Shown here piece by piece: positions 23,730 through 31,554 of a DNA stretch of 33,539 nt. The translations under genes and the position numbers were made by a program. Numbering within the stretch: the stretch's first letter is position 1; the number at the start of each line of letters is the position of its first letter. The stretch lies in contig NEWS02000001.1 of the NCBI GenBank assembly GCA_002869845.2, forward strand, positions 108,014 through 141,552. Direction: 5' to 3'. Origin of the DNA: Nitrospira sp. CG24B. Its GTDB lineage: Bacteria; Nitrospirota; Nitrospiria; Nitrospirales; Nitrospiraceae. Under the pieces are notes generated by a model that saw nothing but the letters and a program-made list of their open reading frames with translations, was not told the origin of the DNA and searched no databases.

Positions 23730-24494
23730 ATGGAACAGGCATGTGATGACGAGCTTCTCCACACCTACCCCACCACGGTCCGCCTGGTTGGAGTAAAGAT
23801 CCGGAACCGTGGGGAGGTCAAGAAGTTAGACGCAGTCAGCGCACCATTGCGCAACGGAGATCCTGTCTTACTCGAGGTGGACGGAGAAGTGACATACGGG
23901 ATTGTCTATACCGAACCATACACAACCCCCTTTCTTCCTCCTATGCGTGCGATGAAATCCATCTTGCGAAAGCCGGATGCTGAAGAAACGGCGTTGATCG
24001 GCCGGCTTGAGCAGCTCTCGCAGGAGGCCGCCTCCTATTGCCGAACGAAAGCAGCCGAACTCCATATCTCTCTCAAACTCGTCGAAGTCTACGGAGCCAT
24101 GCACCGTCGGCAGCTGACCTTTGTCTACACAGCTGAGGACCGGATCGATTTCCGAGAACTGGTCCGAGACCTGGCCCGTCGTTTCGGCGGGCGTATCGAA
24201 ATGCGCCAAGTCGGGGTACGCGAGGAGGCCAGACGGCTCGGTGGCATCGATACCTGTGGCTTGGTCCTTTGTTGTGCCAGCTTTCTGACCGATATGAAGC
24301 CGATCTCGGCCAAGCAGGCGAAAAAGCTCAACCTGGCGATTGACGACCCTCGGTTGCTGGGAGTGTGTGGAAGGCTTAAATGCTGTTTGATGTTCGAAAT
24401 GATGGACGCCGATGGCAAGATCGCCCCTCAGGCTCACCAGCTTATTACCCCGACCAGGCTCGACACTTCTTCCTCACCAACGCTCCCGTCATAG
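23730..24494 (+). CDS. ricT: PSP1 C-terminal domain protein (RicT/YaaT-like)
   Basis: 254 residues from ATG 23730. The PSP1 domain covers about residues 50-230. Its hallmark Cys-rich pieces are CGLVLCCASFL and GVCGRLKCCLMFE; in the Bacillus relative YaaT/RicT, such cysteines help hold iron-sulfur clusters in the RicAFT complex, which affects RNase Y-dependent mRNA processing. Other conserved blocks are RQLTFVYTAEDRIDFRELVR and RRFGGRIEMRQVGVREEA. An open frame extends upstream to 23544, but the PSP1-like sequence starts near the chosen ATG. The precise role outside Firmicutes is unknown. Confidence 0.87.
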   Translation: MEQACDDELLHTYPTTVRLVGVKIRNRGEVKKLDAVSAPLRNGDPVLLEVDGEVTYGIVYTEPYTTPFLPPMRAMKSILRKPDAEETALIGRLEQLSQEAASYCRTKAAELHISLKLVEVYGAMHRRQLTFVYTAEDRIDFRELVRDLARRFGGRIEMRQVGVREEARRLGGIDTCGLVLCCASFLTDMKPISAKQAKKLNLAIDDPRLLGVCGRLKCCLMFEMMDADGKIAPQAHQLITPTRLDTSSSPTLPS

Positions 24495-24654
24495 TTCATA
24501 CCCCGCGCATGCGCGTGCTTTGATGTGACAGTGTCCTAACTAATATCCGAATCCTTTTTCAGTCGACTGCCTCTCATAACTATCTAAAATAGGGAATTCA
24601 TTCTCTGCCTGGATAGGCTAGGCAAGGACTTCTCAAACCTAGGAGGCGTGTGTG

Positions 24655-25173
24655 ATGAAAAAAGGACTGTTAGCCATGATTGCGATGGCTGCCGTAGGAT
24701 GTAGCGGAGTGGCCACCCAAAAGGCTGTCGGCGGGGAACCAACCGGTCCGGCCGTGGGATACGATATTCATGTCCAAGCGCCACATATGATGGCGGATGG
24801 AACCCCGGGTGGGCCATTCCACCATTACTGCAAAGGCATTTCCGATAAGATCCTGCAATGTCTCCTCTTTGAATCCACCGATCCAAAAGCTCCATTGGTT
24901 GCCGTCGAGTACTTCATCGCCAAGGACCTCACACGCAAGCTCCCAGCCATTCAGTGGCACCGGCATTTCCACGATCATAAGGTCGAGGTCGCAACTGGCC
25001 GAGTTCAAGTCCTGGATATGCCTGCTGACCAAGCGGCCAAAGTCGTAGAAATAGCAGCAGGGACAGACGGTATCGTTTACCAACTGTGGCAACATGGGCA
25101 GGAATTCCCCGATGGTACGGTGAGTTTCCCGCAATCCCTCGGACACAAGTTTCCGGGCTATTCAGAGAAGTAG
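24655..25173 (+). CDS. DUF1264-type lipoprotein
   Basis: 172 residues. The signal peptide carries a lipobox (AVGC, Cys16). The mature protein matches the DUF1264 style related to plant oil-body-associated proteins: YDIHVQAPHMM, FHHYCKGISDKILQCLLFES, KAPLVAVEYFIAKDLTRKLP, WHRHFHDHKVEV. It is rich in His (HRHFHDHK), suggesting metal binding, but function is unknown. AGGAGG is 8 nt upstream of ATG 24655, making the GTG at 24652 unlikely. A GC-rich hairpin follows the gene. Confidence 0.85.
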   Translation: MKKGLLAMIAMAAVGCSGVATQKAVGGEPTGPAVGYDIHVQAPHMMADGTPGGPFHHYCKGISDKILQCLLFESTDPKAPLVAVEYFIAKDLTRKLPAIQWHRHFHDHKVEVATGRVQVLDMPADQAAKVVEIAAGTDGIVYQLWQHGQEFPDGTVSFPQSLGHKFPGYSEK

Positions 25174-25186
25174 CTCTCTCGAAGGA

Positions 25187-25221
25187 GGGCCGGCCTAGCT
25201 CCCAAATGGCCGGGCCGGCCC
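25187..25221 (+). terminator. GC-rich hairpin after the DUF1264 lipoprotein gene
   Basis: GGGCCGGCC at 25187-25195 pairs with GGCCGGCCC at 25213-25221 across a 17-nt loop. It starts 13 nt after the stop codon. There is no T-run, so it may act as a stabilising or attenuating hairpin rather than a standard terminator. Confidence 0.5.
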
Positions 25222-25255
25222 CCATCGCTTGGCCAACAATTATCCGGTAGTACAC

Positions 25256-25753
25256 ATGGGGAACAACATCCCAATGGGTCACGTTCTCTTGATCACCGTA
25301 TTGGTCGCAGCAGCCTGGGCGACCGGCAGCTCAGCCTTGGGCGCCGATGACGCCATACTCAAACCGCGAGTTCCAGCCGACCAAATCAACCAAGCTAAGA
25401 CCTGGAAGAATCCCCTGGCACCGACTCAAGAGACCATTGAGAAAGGGAAGCAGCTTTTTCAGGGGAAAGCATTCTGTGTCACCTGCCACGGGAGAGACGG
25501 TAAGGGATTGGGGGGTGATATTGAGCCGGGTACGCTGAAAGGTCCCTTGCCGCGCAATTTCACCGACCAAGAGTGGCAAGCAGCCAGAACAGATGGCGAA
25601 CTCCTCTGGATCTTGAAGAACGGCAGCAAAGGCACAGCGATGGCGCCCTTTATTCCGCTTATTCTGACGGAAGAAGAAGCCTGGCAGGTCCTGCTCTACG
25701 TGCGATCGTTTGGCCAGAATCGAGACAAACCAAACGCAGATAGACAGCCGTAA
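25256..25753 (+). CDS. Secreted monohaem c-type cytochrome
   Basis: 165 residues from ATG 25256 (TTG 25229 and ATG 25274 are alternatives). A signal peptide (VLLITVLVAAAWATGSSALG) precedes a class I cytochrome c domain. The haem site is CVTCH (Cys74, Cys77, His78) followed by GRDGKGLGGD, and the likely distal ligand is Met129 in GTAMAPF. The C-terminal helix is EEEAWQVLLYVRSFG. It would carry electrons in the periplasm; the partner cannot be told from the neighbours. It converges with the yihY gene, with palindromic repeat copy B between them. Confidence 0.92.
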   Translation: MGNNIPMGHVLLITVLVAAAWATGSSALGADDAILKPRVPADQINQAKTWKNPLAPTQETIEKGKQLFQGKAFCVTCHGRDGKGLGGDIEPGTLKGPLPRNFTDQEWQAARTDGELLWILKNGSKGTAMAPFIPLILTEEEAWQVLLYVRSFGQNRDKPNADRQP

Positions 25754-25794
25754 AGAGATCTACTGTTCCGCTTGAGACCTGGAGCCTGCTCCGG

Positions 25795-25923
25795 ACACAG
25801 GGTGTTCAAAAAGGCCGTTCAGCAAGGCCGCAGCGAGCGAAGTGGCGAGTCGTACGCTTCGGTACGTTGAGCCGCTGAGCGATGCGAGAACGCCGCTGGT
25901 GGAGTTTTTCAACACCCTGCTAG
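25795..25923 (-). repeat. Palindromic dispersed repeat, copy B
   Basis: On the minus strand the element begins CTAGCAGGGTGTTGAAAAAC (25923 downward) and ends GCCTTTTTGAACACCCTGTG. It matches copy A closely throughout, sharing GCGTTCTCGCATCGCTCAG-like and ACTTCGCTCGCTGCGGCCTT interior blocks. In the terminal stem, copy A has CAGGCTGTT/AACAGCCTG and copy B has CAGGGTGTT/AACACCCTG, a compensatory pair change. The yihY stop codon TAG is bases 2-4 of the element. It lies between two convergent genes and could terminate both. Confidence 0.88.
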
Positions 25924-27260
25924 GACTCAGTGAATTGGGACGGCGGCTGGTCTTGTAGAAGCGCTTGCACAGTCTCGCCCGCCAACGCCCGTTCCACCGC
26001 CTTATCCCGACGGCGCAACAGGGCAGATACCGGATCGCTGGGATCGAGGTGGGGCACCACCCACGGCGGGGTTCCATTGCGAACCGAATCCAGCACCTCT
26101 TTCACGAAGATCAGGTCCGGCGCCTTGATGAGACTCACCCCTTCCGGTTCCTGAAGGCGACCCACAAACCCGCTGTCGACGAGACGTTCGACCTCTTCCT
26201 CCACCAGAGACAAGGGCATATTTAGTTCACTCGATAGCTCCGGCAGCCTCAACGGGCGATCGCCCTTGAGATAGTGATGCCCCAGAACGCGTAAGACCTT
26301 CAGGGCCAGTTGTTCACGAAAGACGTACGTACCCTGGTCCCACAGCAGGCGAGACAAATAGGCCGTGGGATATTGGTGAAAAAAGGAGAACTGCGACCCG
26401 ATCAGCACGATCATCCATCCGGCATAGAGCCATAACAAGAACAGCATGAGGACGGCAAAACTCGAATAGATCGCGCTGTAACTGGCGGAAGCTGCCACGA
26501 ATTTCGCAAAGATTTCCTCGGCGATGATCCAGAGAACGGCCGCCGAGACGCCACCCACGGCTGCTGAGCGCACATGAACATGGGTGTTGGGGATCGTCTT
26601 GTAAAAGAAAGTAAGCACGGCACAGAGCATCACGAAAGGCACCACATCGCCGCTCCACACCAGCAGCGTCCCAAACGGCTCCATTTCCACGAGACGCTGA
26701 ACCACCGTATGGCTTTGCAGTGACGCGAGCAGGCCGAACGCGCTCACCACGAGCACCGGCCCCACGAGGACCGCGCTCAAATAGTCGGTAAACTTTCGTT
26801 CCCAGGTGCGTCCCTGTTTGACTTGCCAGATCGCGTTGAGCGCTTGCTCGATTTTGTCGATCAGCGAATAGGTCGTATAGAAGAGGCCGGCAATCCCTGC
26901 GGCACCCAGCACGCCGATTTTAATATTATCGACAAACCCCACGATCGTGGACGTGATCTCGGTACTCCTTGGGCCCAAGGGTTCCAGGGTCTGGGCCAAG
27001 AGGGGTTCGATCACATGGTGAACATCGAAGGCTTTGAGCACCGAGAACATCACGGCGAGAAACGGCACCAACGAGAGTAACGTGGTGAAGACCAGACCCG
27101 CCGCCCGCGCATCGAGCAGGCGATGGCGAAATTCCATGCCGACGGCAGTGGCCAGCCGAAGCGCCTGAGTGCTCAACCGTTGGAGCCATGACATAGTCGT
27201 CAGATCCCTGGTCCAGAGGTCCTGCTTCGCAAATTGAGACATGCGTGTGGAGCCGGCCAT
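25920..27260 (-). CDS. yihY: YihY/BrkB family inner-membrane protein with C-terminal winged-helix-like extension
   Basis: 446 residues. Around six membrane segments span about residues 50-310, with family motifs ARAAGLVFTTLLSLVPFLAV and SYSAIYSSFAVLMLFLLWLYAGWMIVLIGSQ. The last 120 residues are soluble; LRLPELSSELNMPLSLVEEE and VERLVDSGFVGRL look like a winged helix-turn-helix. YihY/BrkB proteins were once taken for RNase BN; their function is unclear. ATG 27260 is preceded by AGCAGGATCT; MSQF (27242) and MSWL (27194) are other starts. The stop codon is within palindromic repeat B, and a different palindromic element begins 16 nt upstream of the start. Confidence 0.88.
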   Translation of the reverse strand: MAGSTRMSQFAKQDLWTRDLTTMSWLQRLSTQALRLATAVGMEFRHRLLDARAAGLVFTTLLSLVPFLAVMFSVLKAFDVHHVIEPLLAQTLEPLGPRSTEITSTIVGFVDNIKIGVLGAAGIAGLFYTTYSLIDKIEQALNAIWQVKQGRTWERKFTDYLSAVLVGPVLVVSAFGLLASLQSHTVVQRLVEMEPFGTLLVWSGDVVPFVMLCAVLTFFYKTIPNTHVHVRSAAVGGVSAAVLWIIAEEIFAKFVAASASYSAIYSSFAVLMLFLLWLYAGWMIVLIGSQFSFFHQYPTAYLSRLLWDQGTYVFREQLALKVLRVLGHHYLKGDRPLRLPELSSELNMPLSLVEEEVERLVDSGFVGRLQEPEGVSLIKAPDLIFVKEVLDSVRNGTPPWVVPHLDPSDPVSALLRRRDKAVERALAGETVQALLQDQPPSQFTES

Positions 27261-27275
27261 AGATCCTGCTGCTCG

Positions 27276-27488
27276 TAGCCCGCACTATTCATGAAGCTTC
27301 TACTGCAACCGCCGATACGCCGCTGCGACAAGCTTGGCCGCGAGCTTCGCACGGCCAGCGGACAGGCTCGCCCTTTGCGACCTCGACATACTGTTTCAAG
27401 TATGCCTCGGTCCCTCAGGGCTCCGCGTGCCCATCTCGAATGGCGTCTTGGCAGTTTCGTCACGAACCATCATGAATACTGCGGGCTA
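27276..27488. repeat. 213-bp palindromic element C
   Basis: Inverted arms TAGCCCGCACTATTCATGA (27276-27294) and TCATGAATACTGCGGGCTA (27470-27488) match at 18 of 19 positions, with one central C/G difference. An interior hairpin CATACT-GTTTCA-AGTATG lies at 27387-27404. The interior has no convincing coding frame. It looks like a non-autonomous (MITE-like) or structured element, distinct in sequence from copies A and B. Confidence 0.7.
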
Positions 27489-27671
27489 GCAGGGCGTTCA
27501 CATCTTTTCGGTACAACAGGCACGGTGGCGAACTGATACTGAAGTGGTCAGAATACCATCCTGAGACACATTTCCCAAGAGGCAGGAACACGGTACCGAG
27601 AATTGAGGCAGTTATTAATGGCGGCGGCCGGTTTCAAAAGCATACGAAATGCCGGCGTAAGGCAAGCTTGC
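27489..27671. other. Gene-free stretch between element C and the HEPN gene
   Basis: No gene is supported in the 180 bp between the right arm of element C and the HEPN gene stop. With element C this makes about 410 bp without a gene. GC drops compared with the yihY side, marking the edge of the lower-GC segment. Confidence 0.5.
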
Positions 27672-28802
27672 TTAGTTCCACATTTTATCAGAGAGAAGCA
27701 CGGTTTCCGTCTGAAGTACCAGCCACATCTTAGGAGAGAGGATGCGTGCGTGCATAATACACACTCTGATCGGCTGAAGACGATATAGAGATTCTTGGAC
27801 AGATTCCCGGCGCCCCAAACGAGCCCGGAATAGCGCATTCCAGTTGTCGTTTCGACTGATGATGGTTACATAGTCAGTGAAGTCGGCGTAGTCGATTAAA
27901 CGCTGAGGAGATTCACCTACAAGCTCAGCTGTTTCCCACTTCTCCCGCCATTTATTGTACATCTCTCGGGGCACTCTGCTCTTTTCCCAATCTGAACAAA
28001 AAGCCTTAGACATTGCCTCATGAATAAAGTTCCGAAGCTCTCGCTCGAAATCTGATAAGAGATCATAGGCATCTGCCATTCGATAATTGCTGAAAGATGG
28101 ACGCGATGAAGAGTTCCTTGGTAGCTGTACTTGGGGTGTTTTATAAATTACAGGACTTGGTGGTGCGAACTTCTCTAGGGAGATTGATGCTGTCCATGCT
28201 GGGGCAATTTGTAGGTTCTGTATTTCTAGAGGATGCAAAGCACTCGTAGTATAGGCAGTGTCTAATCCCAATGTCGCTTGTATAGGCTGCCAGGTTGTTG
28301 CCAAAGAAGTAATTTCCTTGGCTATGCCCTGTCGCCATGACTCAGCAACTTTTGCAAAGCTGTCAGCTTCCACTGCCCATATTTCTTTGGCCGACTTCAT
28401 AGCTTTTGCTATTGGGTCCCAATCCTGCTTCATTGTCTCAAGAACTCTTTGTGTGGAGCTATAATTGAAGGCCGAAGTCTCAATCGATGTTTCCCAGCCT
28501 GTAATCAGTGCGACAGTCTCTTTCGCCAGATTCTTTTGTAACGCATCAAGGGGCTTTACAGCAGAGGCAGCTTTGAACACCCATGTTTGCTGAGAAGCCC
28601 CAGAGGCCACAGCCACCGAGAATGCGTCCTTCATCCAGTCTCGATGCGTAACACTTTTCACAGCTATCATAGCTCCAGAGCTTAATATCCCTTCAATTTG
28701 TACCGCAGTCTTCTGCGCGGTACTCGCTATACTGAGGGGAATGTCGAGCTGTTTCAGTAATTGAAGAGTCGGAGAGCTTTTCAGATAGTCCAAATTTTCC
28801 AT
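27672..28802 (-). CDS. HEPN-domain protein (Swt1-like HEPN at the C-terminus)
   Basis: 376 residues from ATG 28802; ATG 28814 or 28892 would lengthen it by 4 or 30. The N-terminal two thirds are helical and unrecognised (EIWAVEADSFAKVAESWRQG). From about residue 255 the sequence resembles the Swt1-type HEPN domain: YDLLSDFERELRNFIHEAMS, YNKWREKWETAE, YADFTDYVTIISRNDNW, and the HEPN signature R-V-C-I-M-H (R346, H351), matching RxxxxH. HEPN proteins are often RNases in toxin-antitoxin, abortive infection or RNA-processing systems. Codon use is more AT-rich than its neighbours, consistent with horizontal transfer. No antitoxin-like partner gene is adjacent. Confidence 0.72.
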   Translation of the reverse strand: MENLDYLKSSPTLQLLKQLDIPLSIASTAQKTAVQIEGILSSGAMIAVKSVTHRDWMKDAFSVAVASGASQQTWVFKAASAVKPLDALQKNLAKETVALITGWETSIETSAFNYSSTQRVLETMKQDWDPIAKAMKSAKEIWAVEADSFAKVAESWRQGIAKEITSLATTWQPIQATLGLDTAYTTSALHPLEIQNLQIAPAWTASISLEKFAPPSPVIYKTPQVQLPRNSSSRPSFSNYRMADAYDLLSDFERELRNFIHEAMSKAFCSDWEKSRVPREMYNKWREKWETAELVGESPQRLIDYADFTDYVTIISRNDNWNALFRARLGRRESVQESLYRLQPIRVCIMHARILSPKMWLVLQTETVLLSDKMWN

Positions 28803-28950
28803 AATCTCTCTCATTAGCAGAATAATGCTACAATTTTCCTCTGGACAAATACTCAAGTCAAGTAAGGCTGAGGCGTTGACCGTTTGCCCCATGAAATTTT
28901 TCGCGACTTAGTGGATAGAACAGAAGCAGCATGAGTTCATTTTGCACCCT

Positions 28951-28988
28951 ATGCTCCAAGAATCATTTCGCAGAAGTCTTGGGAGCAT
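28951..28988. promoter_or_regulatory. Stem-loop in the HEPN-P450 intergenic region
   Basis: ATGCTCCAAGA at 28951-28961 pairs with TCTTGGGAGCAT at 28977-28988 with one bulged base. A nested or alternative 9-bp inverted repeat pairs GAATCATTT (28960-28968) with AAATGATTC (28998-29006). The region separates two divergent genes, so this could be an operator or a structured leader. No clear promoter hexamers were found here. Confidence 0.4.
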
Positions 28989-29098
28989 ATGTGACCAAAA
29001 TGATTCCGCAGCTTGTCTGCTAAGCTGCGTATCATCAGTCACCACATCCTCCTGTGTATTTGCCGCCCCTGACCTAGTGTGATACGGTCTCTCCTCTC

Positions 29099-30514
29099 AT
29101 GCCGGACTCGGTTCCCCCCTTCACCCTTGTCGATGTTCCTGGCGCGGTGCCGCTGCTCGGCCACTTGGCTTCGTTCAAGAAGCAACCGTTGCAGATGCTC
29201 TCGACCTGGTGGCATCAGCACGGCGATGCCATACGTTTTCGCCTTGGCCCGAAGACGCTTCATCTCTTCAGTCATCCCGATCTCGCCGAAGAAATTCTGG
29301 TCCAGCAAGCCGACCGTTTCGTAAAAGTCTACGACCCTCAGCGACCGACCGGTCTGGCGCTGGTGCTGGGCAATGGCTTGGTGACCAGTTCAGGTGAGGT
29401 CTGGAAACGCCATCGGCGCATCATCCAGCCCATCTTTCATCGCTCAAGGATGTCGGCGATGGCCGATCGGATGGCCCAAGTGGGCGAGCAGCGGATTGCT
29501 ACATGGGAAAACCACGCGGGACGTACGATCGACATCGCCGCTGAAATGATGCAGCTGGCCCTCGAAGTCATCTCACAGACCATGTTCACCACCAGCATGG
29601 CGCAACACATCGGTCAGATCAGCCATGCACTACGCGTCAGCATTAAGTACGCATTCGACTCGTTTCATAATCCGCTGCAGCTGCCCTTGTGGGTCCCGAC
29701 CGCACGCAACCGCGAATTTCATTCCGTCATACAGTTCTTGGATGGGTTGATGTATGGATTGCTTGCTGAGCGGCGCCAAAGCAAAGCGCAGCACGGGGAC
29801 CTGCTCGATCTCCTCCTGCAGGCACGGGATGAAGAGACCGGTGAGGGACTCAGCGATCAGGAACTGCGCGACGAGGCCTTGACGATCTTTGCGGCGGGAC
29901 ACGAGACCACCGCGAACGCGCTTGCCTGGACCTGGTACCTCCTTGCCACTCACTCGGAGGCCAAGGCACGGTTTCATGAGGAAGTGGACCGAGTGCTCCA
30001 GGGAAGAACGCCAACCGCCGACGATCTGCAGCACCTCCCCTATACTCGGGCCATATTCGATGAATCGCTCCGTCTGTATCCGCCCGCACCAGCGGTCCAG
30101 CGCAAGGCCGCCACCAGCACTACGGTCGGTGGGATATCCCTGCCGGAAGGCGCGCTCGTCTTGGTCGGCACCTACAATTTGCACAGGCACCCGGCCTTTT
30201 GGCGAGACCCCGAACAGTTCATGCCGGAACGATGGCTGGACGGTGAGCGGCCGGCTGCCCGCTATGCCTATCTACCGTTCGGTGCAGGACCGCGCGCCTG
30301 CGTGGGAATCCATTTCGCATCAGTGGAAGGGCCACTGCTATTAGCCCTGATCGGTCGCCGCTATGATCTGCACCTAGCTCAAGAGCGCGTCGAGCCGCAA
30401 CTCATGGTAACCCTGCGGCCAAAAGGTGGCATGAAGATGATGCTTCAGCCACGGCAGATACCGGTCATGCCACCCAGTAAACAGGCAGACTCACACACGA
30501 GCAACATGTCGTAG
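29099..30514 (+). CDS. Cytochrome P450
   Basis: 471 residues, full length for a soluble bacterial P450. The C-helix WKRHRRIIQPIFH is at about 102-114, the oxygen-binding I-helix motif AGHETTAN at 266-273, the ExxR motif ESLR at 322-325 with YPPAPAVQR, the PERW motif near 376-379, and the haem loop FGAGPRACVG with Cys401. There is no N-terminal membrane anchor. Overall style resembles bacterial enzymes similar to the CYP102/CYP4 clade (fatty-acid or terpenoid hydroxylases), but substrate is unknown. No ferredoxin or reductase gene is adjacent. The ATG at 29099 has only a weak ribosome site. It is divergent from the HEPN gene. Confidence 0.95.
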   Translation: MPDSVPPFTLVDVPGAVPLLGHLASFKKQPLQMLSTWWHQHGDAIRFRLGPKTLHLFSHPDLAEEILVQQADRFVKVYDPQRPTGLALVLGNGLVTSSGEVWKRHRRIIQPIFHRSRMSAMADRMAQVGEQRIATWENHAGRTIDIAAEMMQLALEVISQTMFTTSMAQHIGQISHALRVSIKYAFDSFHNPLQLPLWVPTARNREFHSVIQFLDGLMYGLLAERRQSKAQHGDLLDLLLQARDEETGEGLSDQELRDEALTIFAAGHETTANALAWTWYLLATHSEAKARFHEEVDRVLQGRTPTADDLQHLPYTRAIFDESLRLYPPAPAVQRKAATSTTVGGISLPEGALVLVGTYNLHRHPAFWRDPEQFMPERWLDGERPAARYAYLPFGAGPRACVGIHFASVEGPLLLALIGRRYDLHLAQERVEPQLMVTLRPKGGMKMMLQPRQIPVMPPSKQADSHTSNMS

Positions 30515-30531
30515 GAGAGAAACGGACTACT

Positions 30532-30550
30532 GGAGGTATTAATATCCTCC
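30532..30550 (+). terminator. Short hairpin after the P450 gene
   Basis: GGAGGTATTAATATCCTCC is nearly palindromic (GGAGG/CCTCC arms around an ATTAAT core) and lies 18 nt after the P450 stop. It has no T-run, so a terminator role is uncertain. Confidence 0.35.
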
Positions 30551-30671
30551 GCAATCTGATCGAACGCGGCGGTACGTGCACACGAGGTCTGGTAAGAGGA
30601 GAAGGACTACTGGATGGTTCTATCCGTGCGCATCTATCGAAGAATAGCGCACGGCACGAGCGAGCTTGGTT

Positions 30672-30747
<76 letters not shown>

Positions 30748-30789
30748 CACCGGGTATTGAATTCTCGCTGCCGACTACCAAAGGCGGTT

Positions 30790-30866
30790 TGGTGCGCCTG
30801 ACAGGATTTGAACCTGTGGCCCTCAGCTCCGGAGGCTGATGCTCTATCCAGCTGAGCTACAGGCGC
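30790..30866 (-). tRNA. tRNA-Arg (anticodon CCG)
   Basis: The minus strand gives a 77-nt cloverleaf starting GCGCCTGTAGCTCAGCTGGA. The anticodon loop is CTCCGGA (anticodon CCG), the T-arm contains GGTTCAAATCC, and acceptor GCGCCTG pairs with CAGGCGC. The 3' CCA is encoded. It lies 42 bp upstream of tRNA-Lys on the same strand, so both are probably one transcript. Confidence 0.96.
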
Positions 30867-30931
30867 TCCCGCAACCAAGGACAGTCACCTTAGCACAGCG
30901 AGAAATATGCTGTCTAGCGTGTGTTTGTGCT

Positions 30932-31537
30932 TCACCGCGTTCCGCTATCGGGTAAGAATGCATAGGGCAGGAACAGCTCCTCCCCCTCGGCCCCTTCGTG
31001 GCGTCGCAGCACCTCGATTTCCTCCGCTTCCATCCCTGCGAGATGATTCTCTTCCTCTCGAATGGTTTTCGAGAGCCGAATCAGTGGAACGGACGTTTGA
31101 ACGGCACAGGCGCCACCGACACAGACCCCATCATCCGGAGGCACACCCATGGAACGACAGGCCAGCGGCCGAAACTCATAGAGGCCACAACTTCCATCTT
31201 GCTCCAAGGCCGGACAAGGCCAGGTATCGAACTGTTCGATGAGTTGTTCGCTCTTCTCCTCAGGCCACTGGTCAATGAAGCGATTCGTGTTCAGTTGTGG
31301 CGCGGCGGCGGTAAGCACGGTAATTTGCCCCGCTGCGGTCCGTTCGATCCTCTCCCGCTGCTCATCTGGAAGCGTTCGAAGACCTCGCTGAATTTCTTGT
31401 CTGTCGAGAATCGTCACGGGAAACAGGCCGATACAACAGTGGGTACAGCCTTGGGCACAGGGGAGAGTGCCGAGAAGGGAGGCGTTCGCGCGATGAAACC
31501 ACTGAGCAGTCTTTTCAAACAGCGGAGCCGGCCGCAA
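30932..31537 (-). CDS. YkgJ-family cysteine-cluster protein (second of two)
   Basis: 201 residues with the two signature Cys blocks: CAQGCTHCC (Cys27, 31, 34, 35) and CPALEQDGSCGLYEFRPLAC (Cys108, 117, 127). A further CVGGAC follows. The start is a TTG at 31537, supported by a strong GGAGGG about 6 nt upstream and by the absence of any ATG in the right place. It begins 17 nt after the stop of the unknown protein upstream on the same strand, indicating an operon. It is shorter than, and clearly different outside the Cys blocks from, the YkgJ protein at 21.1-21.9 kb. Function is unknown; metal-cluster binding is presumed. Confidence 0.85.
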   Translation of the reverse strand: MRPAPLFEKTAQWFHRANASLLGTLPCAQGCTHCCIGLFPVTILDRQEIQRGLRTLPDEQRERIERTAAGQITVLTAAAPQLNTNRFIDQWPEEKSEQLIEQFDTWPCPALEQDGSCGLYEFRPLACRSMGVPPDDGVCVGGACAVQTSVPLIRLSKTIREEENHLAGMEAEEIEVLRRHEGAEGEELFLPYAFLPDSGTR

Positions 31538-31554
31538 GGGGTTACCCTCCTCGC

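Noticed and set aside
25187..25221. GC-rich hairpin considered as a riboswitch for the cytochrome gene
   Set aside because: It is a simple palindrome next to the previous gene's stop with no conserved riboswitch features, so it is listed only as a weak terminator-like hairpin.
27291..27536. 81-codon plus-strand frame within element C
   Set aside because: It lies across the palindromic element, is Arg/Leu/Pro-rich without domain features and has no ribosome site.
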